DNA of 64,000 nt from Phoronis australis (Eukaryota; Phoronida; Phoronidae), in the NCBI GenBank assembly GCA_002633005.1, contig NMRA01000419.1, positions 218,770 to 282,769 on the forward strand, given 5' to 3'. Position numbers and translations under genes: made by a program. Under the pieces are notes generated by a model, which ran no database searches, was not told the origin of the DNA, and worked only from the letters and a program-made list of their open reading frames with translations. Below are positions 55,320-64,000 of the stretch, one piece after another. Position 1 is the stretch's first letter. Each line of letters opens with the position of its first letter.

Positions 55320-57593
55320 CTACAAATTCGAACAGAAAAATTCGTGACTACTGAAAAGATGGAATGTTAACTGCTATGCTATTTGAAAATACAAAGAAAA
55401 ACCTTGCATTCGCTGCTTTCTATTGCCTACCAATTGCTCTGAGAACTTCTTCTTCTTTTCCGTCGACGGAAGAAAATAACCAAGTACCTAGAAAGTGGTC
55501 CATTTCAATTTTGTACCTCGGGTATAAGGAAAATGAATTTGTTTTTCTGTATGTATTATAGAAAAAATTGTAAATATGACTTCACACTTGATGACGTAGG
55601 TATTCGTTTTATAAACAATCGGCCTTGATATCCTTTAATTGCCAATTGACAATGTGTTCGAATGTTTACACCTGCTGGGCCTGTCGTGTTGTCATCAAAG
55701 GGACATTTTCGGAGAGAACGTTGCGCGGTTTCGAACCCACAGCCTCAGTGGTTGGAGTCTTACGCTCTCCAGGTTTAGACAAAATTAAATAGAAATGGTT
55801 ACTTTTTATTTAGACCTGAACACGTTACACGCGGTATGCGTTGTATTACATGTATTTTGAACTTAAGGGGGTAGTTATGTGAAATTCAATGTAGAGGGTA
55901 CATAGGGCTGCGAAATCAGGAGAAATATGACAAGAAATAGCATCACCTCGGAACTGAGCTGGAGACGGAACATCGTGTCGGAAACTTAATCGGTATAAAA
56001 ACATGTAGTTTCTCTGGTGAAAAAAGGGTCAAAGGTTAAGATTTACTATATAAGGCCCAGTTAGGGAAATTTATTTTACCATGGTCAGGCTTGAAAGATA
56101 TACATGTACTTTAAGAAGAGTCACAAGAAGAGCCGTGCCCGAGTGCTGTCAAATCAAATGCTTACAGGCAACGTCAGCCCTGGAGTTCTGCGCCTTCTGC
56201 TGTCACGGGGATGGTCTGGGGAGAGGAATAATGCACCAGCATATCCCCAATGATCCTGTCCGTGACAGGTATTACAGGTATTACATGTACTTTATAAGAG
56301 AACATTTTCAGGATCTCTAGAATACAAAGACTGCCTCAAGGGCGGTTTCAAAATCCTCATTTGAAACATATGTACTCGAGTTTCTATTGTCTGCTCCACT
56401 CCTCTCACGTTGGTCAAATGATACGGAAGTTACCGAATTGGTTTCATCGGAGCATCAGTTTCTTAAAAGGACTATTTCAGATCGTCTGGTGCACTTTGCT
56501 GCTCCCGTAGTTCAACCTACATCTAAATTTTCTGAAGCCTCTACATGTATTTCTTAAAAGTTTCACTTCCGATTGTCAAGAAGTCGTCTACGAATCAGTC
56601 GATTTTCACAGAACACACATGTAAATTAGAAAACAGTGGGCACTTACTGGTTTCCCCGACTAAGAAAACAGCCTAAACATTTTGAACAGCCACATCATGC
56701 CGGGCGATACAGCGTAAAAAACTAGAACACTACTTATTATTTAACTGAAGATTTTAATGGTATAATGTCAATTAAAGACCGAAAAATGCATAATTGTGAC
56801 TATTGTGGAGTGGGATCTACTTCTAAAGTTGTTAGCTTTGACTAAACGTACTGTATGAAACAACAAAATCCGTCGCCAATTTTAGCCATTGTTGGCTAGA
56901 CATTGGACTGAGTTGAGGTCAAGGCCGGTGAGTTTGTCCACTAAAATACGCTATACTCTTCCATTTTATCGAAGAAGAGTTTTAGACTGCAACTGCCAAA
57001 ATTGCTGGTTCAATTCCGCGCCCAGGCTGATCTCAAAATTGTCTCGCTCATAACATCCCTTTAAGTTGAAAGACTTGCAACTCAGCCCTCTCCATCAACA
57101 TCTCCTAATAACGACCTTCGAAACAAAATACGGTAACAAATATCCAGTTTGCAACAAACTCTGGAGTTTACTAGGACACCGTTATCCCTGCAGAAATTTT
57201 TTGATTCTAAAGATTGAGACCATGCTCGAAGCACAAAAAAATCCACCCGAGTCAAGCCAACATGTGCGGGCACAAACTAGAGACTTCGCCAAACCTTTGA
57301 CTTCCCATGCGGTCCTAAATTCCAGGTTCCTCTATACCAGAACAAAATTATTCCGAGTGACATGAACTTTGCACCCCCTCCCTGAGCTACGGTGGGTAGG
57401 CCCTAATACATATACGGAAATTTTTCAAAGCAGGCATTGGCCATGTACTTTCTTTACTACAACAAGGAAAATTCACTACAAACAAAGCAGTAACGCACAA
57501 TCGATGATGTAACAGCAACGGGGAAACTTGGGTGGCCAGGCTGGACTTAATAAGCTTTATATTCGTTACATGTAATTTTTCATTCACGCTCAG
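55320..57593. other. Mostly non-coding; weak exon candidates only
   Basis: Holds a tRNA-like SINE (55,721-55,785, -) and a second tRNA-like stretch near 56,980-57,015 (+). A plus-strand open frame (56,081-56,320) is Cys-rich with acceptor/donor-like sites (gcttacag near 56,168), and a minus-strand stretch over the same bases is also flanked by good splice signals. Neither can be preferred. Confidence 0.4.
55721..55785 (-). mobile_element. tRNA-like SINE head
   Basis: Minus-strand 'gagagcgtaagactccaacc' and box-B-like 'gtgggttcgaaacc'. Confidence 0.45.
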
Positions 57594-57830
57594 TTTTTTC
57601 AATGTTTCCGTCGCTTGTGGCTCCACCTGGTATCGGAATGCCATCGCAAATGATACCACAAACGCAATGCTTCCCACCACTGAACACGCCAAGTATGATA
57701 CCTGCGGTGACCATGTTTCCGGCTGGTGTGTATCCACCCGCTCCTATCACGTGCGATCCATTCGTCCTGAACTCGTCAGGTGCCAACCGGATCAGCCAGT
57801 CTTTACTTGATCTGTCAAACTATATACTGC
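57594..57830 (+). CDS. Candidate exon, Pro/Met-rich protein (phase 1-1)
   Basis: 237 nt between cgctcag and gtgagt, phase 1 at both ends. Reads SMFPSLVAPPGIGMPSQMIP, a Pro-rich middle (PAGVYPPAPITCDP), then SSGANRISQSLLDLSNYIL, a likely helix. Codon-level regularity (many NCN proline/serine codons) supports the plus strand, although the minus strand is also open here. Joins in phase to the exon at 58,516. Function unknown. Confidence 0.5.
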
Positions 57831-58515
57831 GTGAGTCACGTAAGAAAAGTTCAATGATATAGTCCCTAAGCTCACTCGTAATCAAGTTGGAATGAGCGCA
57901 AATGGCTCCGGCACATTAACAATACAGAATTCTGGTGTTGAAAACGCGTGGGATGGAAACGTGTGCCCTCTAAACAGCGGACTCCCTCTAAATCCCAGTT
58001 CAGGTCGCGGTACAAATCCGCAGAGCCACGCTGCTAAATTACACAAAAGGCCAAAAAATGCTCTGTACTCCGTGACCAAACTCTCGTTTCTGGGACCCGA
58101 GACTGGATGAAGGGATTGGATCTCCGGGTATAGAGCAATTTCAATGCGTGTGTGGAATTTGTCACCATTGGTTCGTGTCCAAGCGCATTGGCGTCTGTAA
58201 GACACTAGGTTTGAAAAGGATCGTCCGGCTGTAATTTAGAGCTGCGGCCTTGGAATCTTCCGTCCATCCCATGAAAATAAAATTGTTGAAATTTTCATGA
58301 AGTTGACTTTGAATGTGATCTTGCATGTATTTGGACGTGTCAGTTCTGAAACAAAAAATCTTAGAATTAGCATGACACACAGTTGGTGAAAATGTTTCCA
58401 TTTTCGGATCAGTCTAATCAGGCCTGTGTATCGATTGTAGCATGGCCTATTTTTGCAGTGCAAGGTACGCGATGTCCATGCCATTCTTTGAGCAACACAA
58501 TGTTTCTGAGCGCAG

Positions 58516-58751
58516 ACGTCGATCCCATTACACCACCACTACCACCACCCGACGTTGGATATTGGAAACCGAACTACACTGGTAATCAAGTCTTGGTCGA
58601 GGTCCCTGTAGCGCCACCACCCTGTAGTCCATGTATTCCGCGAGGAGTCCGTTGCTGCCCTTGTCGTCCAAATCCCGAATGTGTCAGGTCGGCCATCTAT
58701 CAAGAATATACTAAGCCTTCCTCCGCAGGAACATTTCTCACACTTTGGTAA
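58516..58751 (+). CDS. Candidate 3' exon, Pro/Cys-rich protein
   Basis: Begins after gagcgcag in phase 1, matching the previous exon. Reads VDPITPPLPPPDVGYWKP, then EVPVAPPPCSPCIPRGVRCC and PCRPNPECVRSA, ending at TAA 58,749-58,751. The CSPC/CCPC pattern recalls structural Cys-Pro proteins such as sperm outer dense fibre proteins; that is only a resemblance. A donor-like gtaaag overlaps the last codon and another (gtaatc) lies at 58,581, so it may not be terminal. Confidence 0.45.
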
Positions 58752-59016
58752 AGAGATTCCTACTCGTTTGCTGAACATGAAGTGAGAACTTAAGGTTACT
58801 CGTGCAAAGTTCATGTCACAGTTGCATAAACAAAGGAAAACGTATGTATCCCACGCAACGGGAATTGGCGCTGGGTTTTGGGTGAGGAGAAAGTATGGAA
58901 TTGCAAGTATATTAAACGGAGAAAATGGAAGTAAAAAAGATTCCCCGTCTTGAAAATGGAGCAGTTGAAAAGGGGTTAAACAAAAACGCAAAGTGAGAAA
59001 ATTTTCTAAATTCGTA

Positions 59017-59479
59017 ATGGCACCAAATTCACAAGAGAAACGAGTAAAGAAACCAAAAAAGACTCACAAAAAGCACATCGATCAAAACGCAAGCGATTCG
59101 CCAAACGTAATCGTTTTAAAATTCGCTGACGACCCAGAGCAGAAAATTAGGCCATATGACTCCGAAAGTGAAATGGGTTCGGTTATTGAAAACATTTCTG
59201 ATGAATTTCGTATGGAGAATTCAAAAGAGATACATTCAAAATCAGAACCTTTGATAAGTCGAAGTAAATCATTGCCTAAGAATAACAGCGCATTGCGTCT
59301 GAATGAGATTAATTCGATGAATAAAAAGAAAAAACATAAAAAACACGGCAACAAGGCAGGGCACAAGAAGCGACCAAAAGAAACAAACTCAAACGACAGT
59401 GAGCCGCCACAGATTGCCAAGAAGCCGCACAAGAAAAAACAAGAAAAATCTGTTGTGGAAAAAGCTGGACCAGATGAAA
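59017..59479 (+). CDS. Lys-rich exon of an unrecognised gene, with start codon
   Basis: ATG at 59,017 in good context (gtaATGG); 154 codons plus one base to the donor A|gtaagc. Very basic and low-complexity: KRVKKPKKTHKKH, NKKKKHKKHGNKAGHKKRPK-type runs and KKPHKKKQEK resemble nuclear-localisation or nucleic-acid-binding tails. The frame is open and basic for 16 codons upstream, so an upstream exon rather than a start here is possible. Joins in phase 1 to the exon at 60,701, giving a 345-residue protein. Confidence 0.55.
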
Positions 59480-60700
59480 GTAAGCTTCTTTCTATAAATC
59501 AGGATAGACGTTTGTTTCCATGATAGACGAAAACTACTGGAGTTATCAATTTTCATCCACAGGACTTGGCTAAAGGGCGTTCTGTGATGCTCTGTGATGT
59601 TCTGTGAGGCTCATTCCAAGAAAATTTGCTTGTTAGCTAAGACAAATGTTAATTTTCAGTCAATTTTAAGATAAAACTTAAATTCGCCCGTTTTAAGAAA
59701 GACATCTTACGTTTGACTTCAGTTTTTTTACTTAAGTTTTGTCTTGATTTTGACTAATTTACCAGATGTGGATTAGATACAAATTTCGGAGGTTGAGACA
59801 AAGTAAAAACTGAACTTAAGTCAGTTTCTTGAAACGCCGGGGCCCCCGTTTCACTAAAGGATGTACGACGTTACCTTCTTGGTCCTATAACCCTGATACA
59901 CCTTTGGTGACAGATAAAATCAAGGCGTAAACCTACCTGTTTGTTCCACTATAATTTTGACGTCATGGTTACATATAGATTATTACATGGCGAAGTCGGT
60001 ATCCCCCGTTATCTAGAGCCCGAGTCGATGTTGGAGAATTATCGCCCGAGGGGCGTCAGTCCCGAGGGTGATAATTTTTCAATATCCACGAGGGCTATAG
60101 ATAAGGGGGATAACGGCTCGGTTTCCCGCCAAATCGTTTTCTCACTAGTGAGATAACTTTATGGGTTATTACACGGTTGTATCTGCCGTTTGACGCTAAT
60201 ATTGTGGTATAAAAGCTTTTATTGCACAGCGAGAATTCGCCTGAGGTTTGCAAATCCTCATGCTTGTTTTCCAGATATAGAGCCATTCGGAAATTCTCTT
60301 GTGTATTCGTGCAGCCTCAACTTTCCTCGTTGTTTGCACCTGTGCAAAATTCAGTCATGCAGTCAGATTTAAAATTACGTGGCTTGCCGTGCGACTTACT
60401 TAAGTCAGTGCATATACATGCGGAAATAACGCTCACAATCGAAGTTCTATGGACGGAGCATGGCAAACGAACTTATGCTACAAGATGGAGATTTTTCTTA
60501 CTATTTTACTACGTTTGAAAACTTCAAGTGGTCCACTAACCAAAAAACAGTATGAGATGTAAGGTTCAGAAAAACAGCTTTTGTTGTTTTAAGTTGCGGC
60601 GCATGTTAAAGAGGCTACATTGTTACCTCGTGTGAAATAGATCCTTATAGTCCAAAAGTTAGTCGGATATTCACCACTTTATTCTCAATGTATTTCTTAG
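59480..60700 (+). other. Intron of the Lys/Cys/Pro-rich gene
   Basis: Contains repeat sequence: a palindromic element near 59,990-60,120 and a possible TIR stretch 'gtttcttgaaacgccggggc' near 59,824. Confidence 0.55.
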
Positions 60701-61275
60701 GTGAAGAAGATGCATGCAAGTGCTATGCGGCTAACCCATGGGCTGCTTGGCAATACTACTTGTCCAGCATGTGTAACTCAAGAGTCAACGAAGCTTTATG
60801 CCGTCTAACCAGTATACTAAAAAGCAAAAATTGTTGTAACTCAAGACCCCGCCACAGATGTAATGGCAGATGTAATAGTAGATGTAATGGCAGATGTAAT
60901 GCCGGTGCCCATAGTCAGTGCGCTAAGTGCATCCAGTCTAAACCACCGCCACCGCCTACGTTTATTTTCGCTCCCTCTGTGATGCCACCCCCAAGTCCTG
61001 TTGTAATTCCTCCCCCTCCCCCTCCTCCTACGCTGCCTCCCCCCAACGTTTACTGTAACCAACCCTCTGCTATATGTGCCAAGTCACAATATACTCGCCA
61101 CCTCCTGACACAACCCAACGCCGTTCCCGAACTCACACAACGGGTTTTAGCGGCACTGGCGTCTGACTTCATAAGACACATGTACGCTAACATATCTGAT
61201 CCTCGAGAACACGCGCTGCTCACAAGACAGTTACAGAGAAATCTTGGTCACATTCTGATATATGATTGTTTTTAA
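60701..61275 (+). CDS. Last exon of the Lys/Cys/Pro-rich gene
   Basis: Follows tttcttag in phase 1. Order: Cys-containing helical segment (ACKCYAANPWAAWQYYLSSM), a 12-bp microrepeat encoding RCN(G/S) four times (60,857-60,901), a polyproline block (VVIPPPPPPPTLPPP), and a helical C-terminus (QRVLAALASDFIRHMYANIS) ending YDCF and TAA at 61,273-61,275. A poly(A) signal AATAAA starts 26 bases after the stop (61,301), confirming strand and gene end. No known family; disulphide-rich structural role is a guess. Confidence 0.65.
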
Positions 61276-61300
61276 ATTCTATTTGCTCCAAGTACTGAAA

Positions 61301-61450
61301 AATAAAAAATTCAAAATTCTTACTCTAAATGGTCACATTTAATTCTAAAATACTCACAGAGCACCGTCTTTACTGAAAAATAAAAAATTCAAAATTCTTA
61401 CTCTAAATGGTCACATTTAATTCTAAAATACTCACAGAGCACCGTCTTTG
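61301..61450. repeat. ~78-bp tandem duplication with poly(A) signals
   Basis: Two near-identical copies of 'tactgaaaaataaaaaattc...cagagcaccgtcttt'. Each carries AATAAA (61,301 and 61,379). Confidence 0.95.
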
Positions 61451-63222
61451 GTCAATAATTGCTTATTTTCATATATGCGGTCGGCTATTTGACGTTTCAG
61501 GTGTGAACTATTTTGATATTTCATCATTGACACATATGTACTTACCTGCCACGTTAGAAAACTGAGTCTGTCCTAACACCTGGGATCGTCTCTCAAATAA
61601 TTTTTTTGGTAAATTATTTGGGTTATCTATATTGTTTTTAATGACTTTGACATTTTGAAAGGCTCGCAGTGTTTGGAAATAACGTTACGTCATTAACAGT
61701 TGGAGAGCATCTTTTCTCTTACCGAACTCAACTTCAGCGGCTACCATTCCTTTACTTTTTGCAGTTTCGAGTAACAAAAATTCAACGTCACTATTTTTAC
61801 CATTCATAAATCAGGAGCAATTCGCAAAAAGGAAGCTAGGCTAAGACTTACCATTCCGGGACCTCAGGTCGAATCTTTTTGTACTGGAAACTCAACTCGA
61901 AAATTGACCAGTTGCTCTCGGCATTCCCATTTGAGTAAACTCACAAAATTAGCTTCGAGTGATGAAGCGTGGTGGACGGTTAATTTTCGGGTCTGAGTGG
62001 GATTTGAGTTATTAGTTTACGGATTAAACCTTACATGGGCCTTGATCTAGGCTACATGTATGTTGTCAATTATCGTCCTGTAACACAGATAACGACCTTA
62101 TTGTGACAGTATCATTTATAAAAACTCTATCTTGGATTTACACCGCCGTACACAAAGGGCGTATACATTGATATATGTATTCCGCAGGTGTTTATACGGA
62201 CATTTACGAATATCACTTCATATTACAATTACAAGTGTACCGTAAACGTCTGTTTCTAGATATCAATTCACCTACACTGCACCACACACTCAAAAATATT
62301 TGATTATTAGACGCATAGATTCAAGGTGCTCGCAGAATATTTCCTTCTGACCTAATTCACCAATGTTTATCATTCTGTACCTTAGTTGAAGACCTGCTTC
62401 TTTCACAAAGCAAAGCTGCAGGAGATTTTGTGATGTCAGCGGTTTCTATGATGGACGTTTGCTTCAATTTTGTGAAGATCCCATAACAGTTAAATGACTA
62501 CAATCATAGCACTATGCCTCATAAATATCTACAAAATAAGATCCCATAAAAGCAAGTTTTCTGAGTTTAAACACTGTGACGAAGTACAGTGATCAGTGGG
62601 TGACCCTACTGACGACACGAGCAGTAAACGCTAGCGGACGGTACGTGTACCTTATTGGAGACGAGTGCTTGAGGAGCCGCTTCCTGTATTCACCAGATTC
62701 CAGCACCAGAGACAGTACCAGGGTAGTAAGTGTATACACTATTCAGTATCTTACAATACATACACTATATACTATGCATGTATAATCATTGGTAAACACT
62801 ATGGAACGGTCTTCTGGTTTATAAATTCACTACAGAGTAAACATTTGTTCATTGAGGAATATTTCGGGTAATTAATTGCTGATAAGATTCGACGGCAATA
62901 GCCTACCATGGGTAAAATCTCTGTTTACACACACAGAACCCTGACATCTTGTTTTCATAAACGAGACGTGCTAGTTTAGTATTCTCGGAAGCACTGCACA
63001 TCACGTTTTAGGAGAACACCAAGATGCAACTATAAATGAGTTGAGCCAATGACTAGATGACCCAATGGTTGACAGGTGAATGAACCGGTACTACTTATGA
63101 TACGCGCACGAATATTTACAGGTGCGCAACTCGCCTGGTTACCGTAGTAAAACTTGCAGTACACAAGAGAAGCCTTGCCGAATTGACGCTTAAAAGGGAC
63201 TTGCAGCAAAGGCCTTGCGAAA
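61451..63222. other. Intergenic and beta-tubulin upstream region
   Basis: No exon recognised with confidence. A 69-codon plus frame at 62,576-62,785 has a donor-like gtagtaag but no supporting acceptor. The bases before 63,223 would be the tubulin promoter and leader; no clear TATA box at the expected place. Confidence 0.5.
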
Positions 63223-63279
63223 ATGAGAGAAATTCTCCATCTCCAAGCTGGTCAATGTGGCAATCAGATCGGAGCTAAG
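63223..63279 (+). CDS. TUBB: Beta-tubulin, first coding exon (partial gene)
   Basis: ATG at 63,223 (aaaATGA) opens MREILHLQAGQCGNQIGAK, the invariant beta-tubulin N-terminus, then the donor gtagtc. It forms heterodimers with alpha-tubulin and builds microtubules; QAGQCGNQ is the start of the GTP-binding domain. MREI is the peptide recognised during co-translational autoregulation of beta-tubulin mRNA (established for vertebrates). An intron after codon 19 is a common position in animal beta-tubulin genes. The rest lies beyond 64,000. Confidence 0.95.
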
Positions 63280-64000
63280 GTAGTCTTTGTATTTTCATTA
63301 AAAAATTGTGCGCTAAGCATAATCGTGGAAATTATTTTCACTTTATGAGCTTGATATTGGTAACGAAAAGAAACATCTTTGATGGCTTAAATTCCCAGAC
63401 GAAATTATCGAGATCGAATCTTTTTCAGTCACAAACAATGCAGTAAATGCCGAATGCCGTTTACTTTCAATAGACCTTTGACATAATCTTGTTATGTTTA
63501 ACCGAAGACTCGTGAAACAAAATGTTTGTTTTCTTTATTTTGTTACTGTTTACATTATTCAAGTGTCAATGCACCTTTTCAGTTCTATGCACTGCGTTAG
63601 AGAAGGTATTAATATTTTGCTATGCAAACAAACTTTGGTCAGTAACCACAGCTTGAACATATGTGTACAAATATGACTTTGACTTTACATCGCGCATGGA
63701 AAGTCGAGCGCAAGTTGTTTTTACAAGCAAAGCTTTAGCACTGCATGTCCAGAAATGAACAGAAATTATAAAACGCCAAAAACGCGCTGACGATTCATTG
63801 AAGTTGTCTTATGAAAACCAATGTAAATAATTGTGATTAGAAAATACATCCAAACGATGGAGAATTACGATAGGATCATATGGCCAGATTGATTTTGTTA
63901 TCGTAAACATCTCCATTACACAAACAAACGCCTGGCAACCGTTTATTATTTCCATGGACCTCAATACATCAGTTACGAGTACAGGGAACGAACCAATTGA
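63280..64000 (+). other. Beta-tubulin intron 1, continues past the window
   Basis: AT-rich, no exon 2 in the window (exon 2 would begin with a FWEVISDEHG-like segment, not seen). Confidence 0.85.

Noticed and set aside
57580-57786. Minus-strand Gly-rich ORF opposite the exon at 57,594-57,830
   Set aside because: Mirror of the Pro-rich plus frame; the plus frame has matching splice sites and phase with the next exon.
57882-58401. Minus-strand ORFs of 79-107 codons with an acceptor-like tttgtttcag near 58,345
   Set aside because: Two frames are open at once, no good donor, and they lie inside the plus-strand gene; could be an interleaved minus gene but not supportable.

Overview
This is eukaryotic (metazoan) genomic DNA: AT-rich, intron-containing, dense in minisatellites, fold-back elements and tRNA-derived short repeats, with only small islands of coding sequence. 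GT-AG introns of 0.5-6.6 kb, a GALNT10-type glycosyltransferase, an MRP4/ABCC4-like first exon and a beta-tubulin gene split after codon 19 fit a marine invertebrate, perhaps an invertebrate deuterostome (hemichordate or amphioxus grade). That placement is inference. Isolated single-N joints flanked by ~530-bp near-identical duplications suggest a heterozygous shotgun assembly with unmerged contig ends.

Layout. 1-10 kb: tandem repeats, a 1.2-kb element with terminal inverted repeats, a fold-back element and a tRNA-like SINE array; no exon recognised. 10,316-10,389 (-): a first coding exon resembling the N-terminus of ABCC4/MRP4, whose remaining exons are not seen and probably lie beyond the left edge. 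10.4-25.6 kb: gene-poor, with broken LINE copies (13.4-14.0 kb -, 17.5-18.8 kb +, 19.8-20.2 kb +), a GC-rich repeat island (14.8-15.3 kb), a gapped (CA)n tract and two adjacent fold-back elements (21.2-22.4 kb). 25,645-48,178 (+): a complete 12-exon gene for a 612-residue polypeptide GalNAc-transferase of the GALNT10 type, the best supported gene here. 48.2-53.9 kb: 3' flank and repeats. 53.9-55.3 kb (-): consecutive exons of an unrecognised, probably beta-rich protein. 57.6-61.3 kb (+): exons of one or two unrecognised Pro/Cys/Lys-rich proteins, ending with a poly(A) signal. 63,223 to the right end (+): the first coding exon of beta-tubulin.

The neighbouring genes show no obvious shared pathway. 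The most unusual structure lies inside the GALNT10-type gene. Intron 9 holds about 31 copies of a 41-bp unit, each containing a 3'-splice-site-like motif, ending at the true acceptor of exon 10. Intron 11 has five copies of an 87-bp unit, each carrying a consensus 5' splice site. Introns 1 and 10 contain arrays of a repeat family with perfect CTCF-core-like motifs. Exon 8 has a tandemly duplicated in-frame donor, and a possible poison exon lies between exons 6 and 7.
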